Below the pieces are notes generated by a model, which searched no databases, was not told the origin of the DNA, and saw nothing but the letters and a program-made list of their open reading frames with translations. From Alphaproteobacteria bacterium (lineage in GTDB: Bacteria; Pseudomonadota; Alphaproteobacteria; Rickettsiales; RI-342), in the NCBI GenBank assembly GCA_020851915.1, contig JADZBT010000143.1:1-9612 (forward strand): a stretch of DNA of 9,612 bases, given 5' to 3'. Position 1 is the stretch's first letter. Each line of letters begins with the position of its first letter. The position numbers were made by a program, and so were the translations under genes. Below are positions 1-5,777 of the stretch, piece after piece.

Positions 1-486
1 TCGCCGGAGAACGAGGTGGTCGCGGTGCTCGATACGACCGGTAAACATACCTCGCTTGCCGATACGCCCGCCTTCCTGCTGCTCACCGACCATCTGCTGC
101 TGATGCGCGAGGACGAGTATAAGACCGAAACCCACGACCTCTCGCCGGTGGACGGATTCGCCATGGATCGCGCCAAGGCGCAGCTCTGGGCGGATCGCTT
201 CAGCAACTGGTTCATGGTCGCGCTGTTCCCGTTCCTGCTGGGCGTGATGTTCCTGTTCCGCATGGTGCAGGTGCTGGTCTATGCGGGCATGGCCTCGGTC
301 ATTGCGCGCATCGTGAAGGTGCGCCTGCATTTCGACGCGCTACTCCGCATCGCCGCCGTCGCCATGACGCCGCCGCTCATCCTCGGCATTCTGCTAGGAT
401 CGATAAGCGAAGGGTTCGGCGGCATCACCATTCTCATCACGCTGGGGTATCTCTATTTCGCGCTGCGGGCGAACGGGGAGAACTAG
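1..486 (+). CDS. DUF1189-like integral membrane protein, 5'-truncated
   Basis: The reading frame is open from the first base (residues SPENE precede a GTG at 16), so the N-terminus lies outside the window and 161 residues are visible. The first 60 or so visible residues are soluble and include the phrase VAVLDTTGKHTSL. This matches my memory of the extracytoplasmic part of DUF1189 proteins, where a 'DTTG'-like motif follows an N-terminal membrane segment. The rest is strongly hydrophobic, with probable membrane segments at about visible residues 70-86, 88-105, 112-133 and 139-153, and a short polar tail. The function of DUF1189 is not established, so no role is assigned. The gene is convergent with mltG and the 85-bp gap between them is filled by a palindromic element. 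The family call rests on overall layout and one motif and could be wrong; that it is a multi-pass membrane protein is secure. Confidence 0.65.
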   Translation, partial: SPENEVVAVLDTTGKHTSLADTPAFLLLTDHLLLMREDEYKTETHDLSPVDGFAMDRAKAQLWADRFSNWFMVALFPFLLGVMFLFRMVQVLVYAGMASVIARIVKVRLHFDALLRIAAVAMTPPLILGILLGSISEGFGGITILITLGYLYFALRANGEN

Positions 487-491
487 TATCT

Positions 492-565
492 CGTCATCCT
501 GCGGCGTGACCGCAGGATCTCTATCGACTGCGGGACGAGATCCTGCGCTTTCGCGCAGGATGACG
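492..565. repeat. GTCATCC-type double-hairpin element, copy A
   Basis: This 74-bp element is made of nested inverted repeats. The outer arms are CGTCAT (492-497) and ATGACG (560-565). The left hairpin is ATCCTGCGG (496-504) / CCGCAGGAT (510-518) with loop CGTGA. The right hairpin is ATCCTGCGC (540-548) / GCGCAGGAT (553-561) with loop TTTC. The spacer (519-539) resembles that of the copy at 6709-6783, so the whole unit, and not only the arms, is repeated. It sits between two convergent genes and, being symmetric, could end transcription from both sides, although no clear T-run follows either hairpin. Elements of this look are common between genes in alphaproteobacteria. Confidence 0.85.
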
Positions 566-571
566 GGAAAT

Positions 572-1582
572 TTATTTCAGCGGCATCGCATCCTTGTCGG
601 CCACAGGCGCTTTGGGCGCGTCGCGGAGCTTGCGGTATTCCTGCACATTCTGGTTATGCTCGGCGAGACTCTCCGAGAAATTATGCCCGCCACCACCTGT
701 TGCCACGAAATACAGATCCTTGGTATCCGCCGGATGCAGCGCGGCCTCGATGGAATCGCGCCCCGGGTTGCAGATGGGCGAGGGCGGCAGCCCTTCGTGC
801 AGATAGGTATTGTAGGGGCTCTCGGTTTCCAGATCCTTCCGGGTGAGCGCGCGGCCCAGTTCTCTTCTGCCCAGTGTGATGCCATAGATCACCGTCGGGT
901 CGGTCTGTAGTTTCATGCCATTACGCAGGCGGTTGACAAACACCGCCGCCACGCGCGCGCGTTCCTCGGGCACGCCCGTTTCCTTCTCCACGATGGAGGC
1001 CAGCACCAGCGCCTCCTCCGGCGTGGCGAGCGGCAGATCGGGCGCGCGCGCCGCCCACAGCGCCGCCAGCGTGTCGGCCATGCCCTTACGCATCTTGTCG
1101 ATGATCGCCTGCCGCGTATCGCCGTAGGAAAATCCGTAGGTTTCCGGCATCAGTGCGCCGGTGGGTACGTCCATCACCGGGCCGGTGAGTCCTCCGGTTT
1201 TCTCCAGTATCTCCATGAATTGCGGAGAAGTGAGTCCCTCGGGAAAAGTCACCAGACGCTGCACCGTTTTGCCTTCCACCAGCGCATCGAACACCTCCTG
1301 CGGGGTAACGCCCGTGGCGAAGTTGTATTCGCCCGCCCGCAACACGCGATCGCCGCGAATGAGGCGCGATACCAGATGGAATACGCGCGGATGGGTGATG
1401 ACCCCCTGCTCGGCCAGTTGCCGCGACATCTCCGCCGACGACGTGCCGTGGTATATCAGCACGGTCTTGGCCTCAGGAAGCGGGCCGGGCGCGCGGAAAT
1501 ACTGGTTGGCCCACATCACGCCGCCCGCGAATGCGAGCACGAAAAGCGACAGGAAGACGATGATGAGGGTGCGGAGGCGCAT
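572..1582 (-). CDS. mltG: Endolytic murein transglycosylase MltG (YceG-like)
   Basis: MltG cleaves nascent peptidoglycan strands at the inner membrane and is thought to set or terminate glycan chain length. The 336-residue protein begins with a single membrane anchor (about residues 5-25) after a short basic start, giving a cytoplasmic N-terminus and a periplasmic catalytic part. A LysM-like stretch at about 40-115 precedes the YceG domain. The family signature is clear: SIVEKET (196-202) carries the catalytic glutamate, followed by VAAVFVNRL (211-219), LQTDPTVIYG (225-234), SPYNTY (255-260), GLPPSPICNPG (264-274) and the C-terminal FSESLAEHNQNV (302-313). Length is normal for the family. The start at 1582 is the only one preserving the anchor; no strong Shine-Dalgarno sequence precedes it. 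It lies 52 bp after fabF, a gap containing a short palindrome, and is probably the last gene of the fab transcript. In E. coli the orthologue also lies near fabF, with pabC between; pabC is absent here. Confidence 0.95.
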   Translation of the reverse strand: MRLRTLIIVFLSLFVLAFAGGVMWANQYFRAPGPLPEAKTVLIYHGTSSAEMSRQLAEQGVITHPRVFHLVSRLIRGDRVLRAGEYNFATGVTPQEVFDALVEGKTVQRLVTFPEGLTSPQFMEILEKTGGLTGPVMDVPTGALMPETYGFSYGDTRQAIIDKMRKGMADTLAALWAARAPDLPLATPEEALVLASIVEKETGVPEERARVAAVFVNRLRNGMKLQTDPTVIYGITLGRRELGRALTRKDLETESPYNTYLHEGLPPSPICNPGRDSIEAALHPADTKDLYFVATGGGGHNFSESLAEHNQNVQEYRKLRDAPKAPVADKDAMPLK

Positions 1583-1603
1583 GAGGTATATGCTTTATCT
1601 TAT

Positions 1604-1629
1604 GTCATTCCCGCACGGGCGAGGATGAC
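1604..1629. repeat. Short single-hairpin relic of the GTCATCC repeat family, copy B
   Basis: This 26-bp imperfect inverted repeat has arms GTCATTCCCGC (1604-1614) and GCGAGGATGAC (1619-1629) around a 4-base loop. The arms pair with one G-U and one mismatch. It keeps the outer GTCAT/ATGAC ends of the longer copies at 492, 4138 and 6709 but has only one hairpin, so it is either a deletion relic or a minimal unit. It lies between the fabF stop and the mltG start, both on the minus strand, and could stabilise the fabF mRNA end or lower mltG expression. Confidence 0.7.
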
Positions 1630-1634
1630 GGAAA

Positions 1635-2897
1635 TTATACCTTCTTGAACACCAGCGATGCGTTCGTGCCGCCGAAACCGAAGGAATTGGACAGCACCGC
1701 AGTGATCTTGCGCGGCTTCGCTTTGTGCGCCACGAGATCGATGTCACAGCTCTCCGACGGATCGTCGAGATTGAGCGTGGGCGGCGCGATCTGATCGCGC
1801 ATCGCAAGCAGCGAGAAAATGGCTTCCACGCTTCCCGCCGCCCCCAGCAGGTGGCCGACGGAGGATTTGGTGGAAGACATTGAGAGTTTATAGGCATCCT
1901 GACCGAACAGGCGCTTCACCGCACCCAGCTCGATCTCGTCGCCCTTGGGCGTGGACGTGCCGTGCGCGTTGATGTAGTCGATGTCGGAGGTGTTGAGGCC
2001 CGCATGGCGAAGCGCCATCTGCATGGAACGGAATCCGCCGCTACCGTCTTCTGACGGTGCGGTCATGTGGTAGGCATCGCCCGACAGGCCGTAGCCCATC
2101 AGCTCGCCATAAATTTTTGCGCCGCGCTTCTTCGCATGCTCGTATTCTTCGAGTACCACCACGCCCGCGCCTTCGCCCATGACGAAGCCATCGCGGTTCT
2201 TGTCCCAGGGCCGAGAGGCCTTGGCGGGAGTGTCGTTATACGAGGTGGAGAGTGCCCGCGCCGCAGCGAATCCGGCCATACCGAGCATGCAGATGGCGCT
2301 TTCCGCACCGCCCGCCACCATCACGTCGGCATCGCCGCGCTTGATGATCTCTGCCGCGTCGCCGATGGCATGCGCGCCGGTCGAGCAGGCGGTGACCACC
2401 GCATGGTTCGGGCCCTTGAAGCCGTATTTTATGGAGAGATTGCCGGACGCCAGATTGATGAGGCTGGCCGGGATGAAGAACGGGCTCACGCGGCGCGGGC
2501 CGCGCTCCTTCACCAATACGGCATTCTCCTCGATGGTGGAAAGTCCGCCGATACCAGAGCCGATCATCACGCCGGTGCGGTACTGATCCTCCTCTGCGGT
2601 GGGTTTCCAGCCGGAGTCTTCGATAGCCTGCGATCCCGCCGCCATCGCGAAGACGATGAAACGATCCATCTTGCGCTGCTCTTTGGGCTCGACGTAACGG
2701 TCGGGCTGGAACTGCCCCTCGCCGTCGCCATAGACGATGTCACCCGCGATGCGCGCAGGCAGATCGGACGCGTCGAAGCGCGTGATGGGACGGATGCCGG
2801 ATTCCCCGGCCAGGAGCTTTTTCCAGGTGAGCTCGGCATCGGCCGCGAGCGGCGATACCATCCCGATTCCCGTAACGACTATGCGCTTCATCGCCAT
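1635..2897 (-). CDS. fabF: 3-oxoacyl-[ACP] synthase II (FabF, KAS II)
   Basis: FabF condenses malonyl-ACP with a growing acyl-ACP in the cytosol, the elongation step of type II fatty-acid synthesis. The 420-residue length is standard. The thiolase-fold catalytic triad is visible: nucleophile Cys171 in VVTACSTGAHA, His312 in AHGTSTPKGD and His349 in KSSVGHLLGAAG, with Lys344 in the last motif. The C-terminal glycine-rich loop NSFGFGGTNASL (404-415) is intact. The start is ATG at 2897 or ATG at 2891 (MAMKRIVVTG); the second matches the usual family N-terminus (MKRVVVTG), and neither has a strong Shine-Dalgarno sequence. It follows acpP by 24 bp, consistent with co-transcription and with both products acting together. 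FabF is chosen over FabB by the 'STGAHAIGDA' motif, length and position next to acpP. Confidence 0.97.
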   Translation of the reverse strand: MAMKRIVVTGIGMVSPLAADAELTWKKLLAGESGIRPITRFDASDLPARIAGDIVYGDGEGQFQPDRYVEPKEQRKMDRFIVFAMAAGSQAIEDSGWKPTAEEDQYRTGVMIGSGIGGLSTIEENAVLVKERGPRRVSPFFIPASLINLASGNLSIKYGFKGPNHAVVTACSTGAHAIGDAAEIIKRGDADVMVAGGAESAICMLGMAGFAAARALSTSYNDTPAKASRPWDKNRDGFVMGEGAGVVVLEEYEHAKKRGAKIYGELMGYGLSGDAYHMTAPSEDGSGGFRSMQMALRHAGLNTSDIDYINAHGTSTPKGDEIELGAVKRLFGQDAYKLSMSSTKSSVGHLLGAAGSVEAIFSLLAMRDQIAPPTLNLDDPSESCDIDLVAHKAKPRKITAVLSNSFGFGGTNASLVFKKV

Positions 2898-2921
2898 GCT
2901 ATGAATGCGGTCCCGGAGAAC

Positions 2922-3155
2922 TTAGGAGTTTGCTTCGATGTAGCGGACGGCGTCGCCCACCTTCTGGATCTTCTCGGCGGCTTCGTCGGGAATTTCCACG
3001 CCGAATTCTTCTTCGAACGCCATGACCAGCTCAACGGTATCCAGGCTGTCGGCGCCCAGGTCGTCGATGAAGCTTGCTTCCGGGGTGACCTTGCCGGCCT
3101 CAACGCCCAGATGTTCAACAACGATTTTCTTTACGCGTTCTGCGATATCACTCAT
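2922..3155 (-). CDS. acpP: Acyl carrier protein AcpP
   Basis: AcpP carries growing acyl chains on a 4'-phosphopantetheine arm and is the shared substrate handle for FabD, FabG and FabF. The 77-residue acidic protein has the attachment serine, Ser37, in DDLGADSLDTVEL, and the helix-II recognition region rich in Asp/Glu. The frame runs open upstream to 3245, but the start is set at 3155 because MSDIAERVKK is the canonical ACP N-terminus and an AAGAGG ribosome-binding sequence lies 9 bases before it. The upstream extension would add 30 residues with no ACP homology. The gene follows fabG after a 224-bp gap with palindromes and a possible promoter, as expected for a gene often expressed more strongly than its neighbours. 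FabF follows at 24 bp. Confidence 0.98.
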   Translation of the reverse strand: MSDIAERVKKIVVEHLGVEAGKVTPEASFIDDLGADSLDTVELVMAFEEEFGVEIPDEAAEKIQKVGDAVRYIEANS

Positions 3156-3164
3156 GGTAACCAA

Positions 3165-3170
3165 CCTCTT
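3165..3170 (-). promoter_or_regulatory. Ribosome-binding site fixing the acpP start
   Basis: On the minus strand this reads AAGAGG, nine bases before the ATG at 3155. It supports the 77-residue AcpP over the longer open frame that begins at 3245. Confidence 0.7.
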
Positions 3171-3191
3171 GTAATGTAATTCCTTTACGAC

Positions 3192-3207
3192 CCACCCCGA
3201 CGGGCGG
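3192..3207 (-). other. Small hairpin in the acpP leader
   Basis: In minus-strand RNA, CCGCCC pairs with GGGUGG (one G-U pair) around a GUCG loop, 37 bases upstream of the acpP start. It would lie in the 5' leader if the promoter proposed at 3222-3250 is real. The G-U pair means it folds better as minus-strand RNA than as plus-strand RNA. No known leader family is recognised. Confidence 0.35.
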
Positions 3208-3221
3208 CCCCCAAGACCCTG

Positions 3222-3250
3222 TACTAAGCATGCCTCGCCCGACAAAGCAA
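3222..3250 (-). promoter_or_regulatory. Possible acpP promoter
   Basis: On the minus strand TTGCTT (3245-3250) is followed after 17 bases by TTAGTA (3222-3227), preceded by TGC as in an extended -10. The -35 half matches the consensus only in its first three bases and the -10 half is weak. The case rests mainly on spacing, on position about 65 bases before acpP, and on the terminator-like hairpin upstream that would otherwise cut acpP off from fabG. Confidence 0.25.
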
Positions 3251-3258
3251 ATGGTTTT

Positions 3259-3315
3259 TATCCGCCTCCGCACAAAAGCCCGGCCGCAAGGCCGGAGCAG
3301 AAAACCGGGCGGATA
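3259..3315. repeat. Nested palindrome with a 6-bp stem and GCAA tetraloop, fabG-acpP gap
   Basis: Outer arms TATCCGCC (3259-3266) and GGCGGATA (3308-3315) are perfect complements. Inside lies a perfect CCGGCC / GGCCGG stem (3280-3285, 3290-3295) whose plus-strand loop is GCAA, a GNRA tetraloop. The unpaired flanks are A-rich. It abuts a second palindrome at 3317-3362, and the two may form one compound intergenic element. It does not share the GTCATCC ends of the other repeats in this window. Confidence 0.65.
3272..3295 (-). terminator. Possible weak intrinsic terminator after fabG
   Basis: Read on the minus strand, the CCGGCC-TTGC-GGCCGG stem is followed by GCTTTTG, a GC-rich hairpin with only four Ts. 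This could partly end transcription coming from fabG, leaving acpP to its own promoter. The short T-run makes full termination doubtful; the hairpin is also part of the palindrome at 3259-3315. Confidence 0.3.
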
Positions 3316-3316
3316 C

Positions 3317-3362
3317 CACGCCGTAGCCCGCAGGGGCGAAGGCGGGTTTGTGCTACGGCGTG
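3317..3362. repeat. Second nested palindrome, fabG-acpP gap
   Basis: Perfect 10-bp arms CACGCCGTAG (3317-3326) and CTACGGCGTG (3353-3362) enclose a shorter CCCGC / GCGGG pair (3327-3331, 3342-3346), leaving six unpaired bases (3347-3352) on one side only. It ends 17 bp from the fabG stop codon. The asymmetry and the GTAGCCCGC...GTGCTAC look suggest a dispersed palindromic element and not a simple terminator. Confidence 0.65.
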
Positions 3363-3379
3363 ATGACATCCACTGGACG

Positions 3380-4117
3380 TCACACCATCAATAATCCGCC
3401 ATTCACATGCAGCGTCTGCCCCGTGATATAGTGCGCTTCCGCGCTGGCGAGGAACGCCACCGCCGATGCGACATCCTCCGGCGTGCCAAAAATTCCGGCA
3501 GGTATATTGGCCGTGATGCGGCCCTGCTGTTCTTCGGTGAGCGCATCGGTCATCGCCGTCTTGATGAAGCCGGGCGCGACGCAATTCACCGTGATGCCGC
3601 GACTCGCCACTTCCTGCGCGATGGATTTCGACATGCCGATCATGCCCGCCTTCGACGCGCAGTAATTGGCCTGACCCGGATTGCCCATCACCGCCACCAC
3701 CGACGCGATATTCACGATACGCCCGAACCGCTGCTTCATCATGCCGCGCAAGCTCGCGCGATTGAGCTTGAAGGTCGCCTTCAGGTTCACATCGAGCACG
3801 GCGTCCCAGTCCTCATCCTTCATACGCATAGAAAGATTGTCTTTGGTGAGCCCCGCGTTGCAGACGAGAATATCCAGTTTTCCCATCGCGTCTTCGGCAA
3901 GCTTCGGCAGCCCGTCCACCTGCGCCATGTCGGCGAGATCGCAGGGGATGACATGCACGCGGTCTTTCATCTCCGCCGCCAGCGCATCGAGCGCCTCGCG
4001 CTTGCGGCCCGACAATGCAACGGTAGCGCCCTGCGCGTGCAGCGCCTTGGCGATCGCGCCGCCGATGCCGCCGGTCGCACCCGTGACCAGCGCGGTTTTT
4101 CCTGTGAGATCGAACAT
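3380..4117 (-). CDS. fabG: 3-oxoacyl-[ACP] reductase FabG
   Basis: FabG reduces 3-ketoacyl-ACP with NADPH, the first reductive step of each elongation round. It is a 245-residue classical short-chain dehydrogenase. The nucleotide-binding motif TGATGGIG is at 12-19 and NAG at 87-89. The catalytic tetrad is Asn111 (DVNLKATF), Ser139 (IASVVAVMGN), Tyr152 and Lys156 (YCASKAG). The PG motif (182-183) and the C-terminal TGQTLHVNGG (232-241) complete the FabG pattern. ATG at 4117 is preceded by a strong AGGAGA seven bases away. SDR proteins are functionally diverse, but the position between fabD and acpP makes FabG secure. It is probably co-transcribed from the fabD promoter, although a palindromic element interrupts the 102-bp gap to fabD. 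Confidence 0.97.
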   Translation of the reverse strand: MFDLTGKTALVTGATGGIGGAIAKALHAQGATVALSGRKREALDALAAEMKDRVHVIPCDLADMAQVDGLPKLAEDAMGKLDILVCNAGLTKDNLSMRMKDEDWDAVLDVNLKATFKLNRASLRGMMKQRFGRIVNIASVVAVMGNPGQANYCASKAGMIGMSKSIAQEVASRGITVNCVAPGFIKTAMTDALTEEQQGRITANIPAGIFGTPEDVASAVAFLASAEAHYITGQTLHVNGGLLMV

Positions 4118-4137
4118 GATTTATTCTCCTCTATTTC

Positions 4138-4214
4138 GTGACGTCCTCGGACTTGATCCGAGGATCCAGTCGTGCGGATAGGCTAGGCCCTCGGGTCAAG
4201 CCCGAGGGCGTCAC
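4138..4214. repeat. GTCATCC-related double-hairpin element, copy C
   Basis: This 77-bp element has outer arms GTGACG (4138-4143) / CGTCAC (4209-4214). The left hairpin is TCCTCGGA (4144-4151) / TCCGAGGA (4157-4164) with loop CTTGA. The right hairpin is CCCTCGGG (4188-4195) / CCCGAGGG (4201-4208) with loop TCAAG. The two loops are reverse complements, so the left and right halves can also pair over about 27 bp with four mismatches. The arms differ in sequence from copies A and D while the architecture is the same. It fills most of the fabD-fabG gap inside a presumed operon. Confidence 0.85.
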
Positions 4215-4219
4215 TATGT

Positions 4220-5164
4220 TTATAGTGCCTTCAAAAATGCTTCGATGTCCTGTGGCGATTGCAGCGATACGGTCGCCACATCACCCTCGATGCGCTTCAC
4301 GAGGCCGGACAGCACCTTGCCCGCGCCCAGCTCCACCGTACTGTCGACGCCCTGCGCCTTCAGATACATCACCGATTCGCGCCAGCGCACCATGCCGGTG
4401 ACCTGCTCGACCAGCAACGCGCGGATGCGCGCCGGGTCGGTCACCGCTTCGGCCAGCACATTGGCGACCAGCGGTACGGACGGCGCGTTCATCGCCACCT
4501 CCGCCAGTGCTTTGGCCATCGCGTCGGCGGCGGGCTGCATCAGCGGGCAATGGAAGGGCGCGCTCACCGGCAGCTTCACTGCCTTGCGTACACCCTGCGC
4601 GGCGGCGATCGCCAGCGCGCGATCCACGGCGGCCAACCCGCCGCTGATGACCACCTGCCCCGGCGCGTTATCGTTAGCGGCGACGCATACCTCGCCCGCA
4701 GCCGCTTCCAGCGCGATCTTCGCGGCGGCGTCATAATCCAGCCCGAGCAGGGCCGCCATGGCGCCCTGACCGACGGGAACAGCCTTCTGCATGGCCTGCC
4801 CGCGTATCTTCAGCAGACGGGCGGTATCGGCGAGCGTGAAGGTTCCCGCCGCGCACAGCGCCGTATATTCCCCCAGCGAATGGCCGGCGACGTAGGCCGC
4901 CACCTTCGCAAGCGTTAGATTTCCCTGCTTTTCCAGCACTCTTAATACGGCCATCGAGGTCGCCATGATCGCCGGCTGGGCATTCTCGGTAAGAGTCAGC
5001 TGATCGTCCGGGCCCTCGAATATGATATGAGAGAGCTTCTGCTTCAGCGCCTCGTCGACCTCTTCGAATACCAGACGGGCCTCGGGAAAGGCATCGGCCA
5101 TTTCCCGGCCCATACCAACGGCTTGCGATCCTTGTCCGGGAAATAAAAACGCCTTGCTCATCAT
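4220..5164 (-). CDS. fabD: Malonyl-CoA:ACP transacylase FabD
   Basis: FabD moves malonate from CoA to AcpP, supplying the extender unit that FabF uses. The 314-residue length is normal. The N-terminal FPGQGSQ (8-14) begins the fold, the nucleophile is Ser96 in GHSLGEY, Arg121 lies in KIRGQAMQ, and the catalytic His205 is in VSAPFHCPLM. A ferredoxin-like subdomain at about 130-200 is expected from the family, and VELGAGKVLSGL (277-288) ends the conserved part. Two ATGs are adjacent (5164 and 5161); a GAGG lies one base before the first and four before the second, so translation may start at 5161 and give MSKAFLFPGQG. It is the first gene of the minus-strand cluster in this window; plsX and fabH, which precede fabD in E. 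coli, are not here. Confidence 0.97.
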   Translation of the reverse strand: MMSKAFLFPGQGSQAVGMGREMADAFPEARLVFEEVDEALKQKLSHIIFEGPDDQLTLTENAQPAIMATSMAVLRVLEKQGNLTLAKVAAYVAGHSLGEYTALCAAGTFTLADTARLLKIRGQAMQKAVPVGQGAMAALLGLDYDAAAKIALEAAAGEVCVAANDNAPGQVVISGGLAAVDRALAIAAAQGVRKAVKLPVSAPFHCPLMQPAADAMAKALAEVAMNAPSVPLVANVLAEAVTDPARIRALLVEQVTGMVRWRESVMYLKAQGVDSTVELGAGKVLSGLVKRIEGDVATVSLQSPQDIEAFLKAL

Positions 5165-5193
5165 GCCTCACTATATATTGGGTAGAATGGGGG

Positions 5194-5222
5194 GTTATAA
5201 CCGCGACCCGCCCAAAAGGCAA
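5194..5222 (-). promoter_or_regulatory. Candidate sigma-70-type promoter for fabD
   Basis: On the minus strand TTGCCT (5217-5222) is separated by 17 bases from TATAAC (5194-5199), five of six matches to the -10 consensus. A start about seven bases downstream would leave a leader of roughly 20 bases before fabD. This is the best-looking promoter in the window and would drive the fab cluster. Confidence 0.6.
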
Positions 5223-5225
5223 ACC

Positions 5226-5243
5226 CGCAAGGAAGTACTTGCG
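5226..5243. promoter_or_regulatory. Inverted repeat between the divergent promoters, possible operator
   Basis: CGCAAG (5226-5231) and CTTGCG (5238-5243) are perfect complements six bases apart, and the centre contains the palindrome AAGTACTT (5233-5240). The right arm overlaps the -35 box proposed for rpsF and the left arm begins four bases from the -35 box proposed for fabD. That is where a regulator controlling both operons would bind, but no known binding motif is recognised. Confidence 0.35.
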
Positions 5244-5266
5244 TTCACCAAAAAAATATGTATGTT
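5239..5266 (+). promoter_or_regulatory. Candidate promoter for rpsF-rpsR-rplI
   Basis: TTGCGT (5239-5244) is followed after 16 bases by TATGTT (5261-5266), four of six matches in each box. The spacer is A/T-rich (a run of seven A). It would give a leader of about 90 bases before rpsF, long for a simple untranslated region and in keeping with leader-based control. Confidence 0.45.
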
Positions 5267-5270
5267 GAGC

Positions 5271-5320
5271 CCCCCTGCCCCCTAGGGGGTGGTTTGTGTT
5301 GCGTTTACGCACCACGGGGG
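5271..5320 (+). promoter_or_regulatory. Structured leader upstream of rpsF, candidate ribosomal-protein autoregulatory RNA
   Basis: The stretch holds a C-run (5271-5275) able to pair with a G-run (5316-5320), a self-complementary CCCCCTAGGGGG (5279-5290), and an inner hairpin in which GTGG pairs with CCAC around TGCG-TTTA-CGCA, with a seven-base bulge on the 5' side. The two C-runs can compete for the G-runs, so alternative folds are possible. S6:S18 is known to repress rpsF operons in many bacteria by binding an rpsF leader. I cannot match this one base by base to that motif, so the identification is inference from position and structure. Confidence 0.4.
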
Positions 5321-5363
5321 AGATTGACGTACTTATATATGGAAGGGTGAGCGAGGAGATCCT

Positions 5364-5774
5364 ATGCCTCTGTACGAAACGACTTTTATTGCGCGCCAGG
5401 ACATTCCGGTAACGGATGTGGACAAGCTCGCCGAGAACTTCACCAACGTCATCAAAGAGAATGGCGGCAAGGTAGTGAAGAAGGAATACTGGGGCCTGCG
5501 TACGCTGGCATACCGCGTGAACAAGAACCGCAAGGGCCACTACACGTTCCTCGGCATCGACGCTCCCGCAGCGGCCGTGCATGAGATGGAGCGCCTGATG
5601 CGCCTCAATGAAGACGTCATGCGTAACCTGACCGTGCGCGTGGAAGATATCGACAAGAACCCGACCGCGATGATGCGTCAGGGTGGCGATGAGGAATATG
5701 AAAGCTTTGGCAGCCGTGGCGGCAACGATAACGCCCGTGGCGGTCATCGCGGCAAACGTGATCGGGAGGAATAG
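5364..5774 (+). CDS. rpsF: 30S ribosomal protein S6
   Basis: S6 binds the central domain of 16S rRNA in the small subunit as a heterodimer with S18, encoded next door. The 136-residue protein begins MPLYETTFIARQ, the canonical S6 start, with the ferredoxin-like core ending near VEDI (93-96). Conserved features include YWGLRTLAYRVNKNRKGHY (42-60), which faces S18 and rRNA. The remaining 40 residues form a charged Gly/Arg/Asp/Glu-rich tail, longer than the roughly 100-residue core seen in Thermus but common in proteobacteria. AGGAGA lies four bases before the ATG. The rpsR start is three bases after the rpsF stop codon, so the two are almost certainly translationally coupled, fitting their 1:1 complex. 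Confidence 0.98.
   Translation: MPLYETTFIARQDIPVTDVDKLAENFTNVIKENGGKVVKKEYWGLRTLAYRVNKNRKGHYTFLGIDAPAAAVHEMERLMRLNEDVMRNLTVRVEDIDKNPTAMMRQGGDEEYESFGSRGGNDNARGGHRGKRDREE
5764..5770 (+). promoter_or_regulatory. rpsR ribosome-binding site inside the end of rpsF
   Basis: GGGAGGA is located within the last codons of rpsF, seven bases before the rpsR ATG. Ribosomes ending rpsF therefore cover the site, which suits coupled synthesis of the S6-S18 pair. Confidence 0.75.
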
Positions 5775-5777
5775 TCA

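Noticed and set aside
506..910. A 134-codon plus-strand open frame opposite the end of mltG.
   Set aside because: It begins inside palindromic copy A and is otherwise antisense to conserved mltG codons; it has no independent support.
2067..3179. A 370-codon open frame on the plus strand opposite fabF and acpP.
   Set aside because: It is fully antisense to two unmistakable genes, has the composition expected from a GC-rich complementary strand, and shows no recognisable domain.
3156..3245. The in-frame 30-codon upstream extension of acpP.
   Set aside because: It would give AcpP a non-homologous N-terminus, lacks a ribosome-binding site, and overlaps the probable promoter and leader; the AAGAGG site fixes the start at 3155.
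4138..4401. A short plus-strand open frame beginning at repeat copy C.
   Set aside because: It consists of repeat sequence followed by the complement of the fabD 3' end, with no ribosome-binding site of note.
5324..5329. TTGACG near 5324, tempting as a -35 box for rpsF.
   Set aside because: At the right spacing there is no -10-like hexamer; the nearby TATATA at 5334 is only four bases away. A start there would also fall at or beyond the rpsF ribosome-binding site.
4731..5747. A 338-codon minus-strand open frame spanning the fabD start, the divergent promoter region and most of rpsF.
   Set aside because: It overlaps both fabD and rpsF in other frames and crosses their promoters. Its translation has no known domain.
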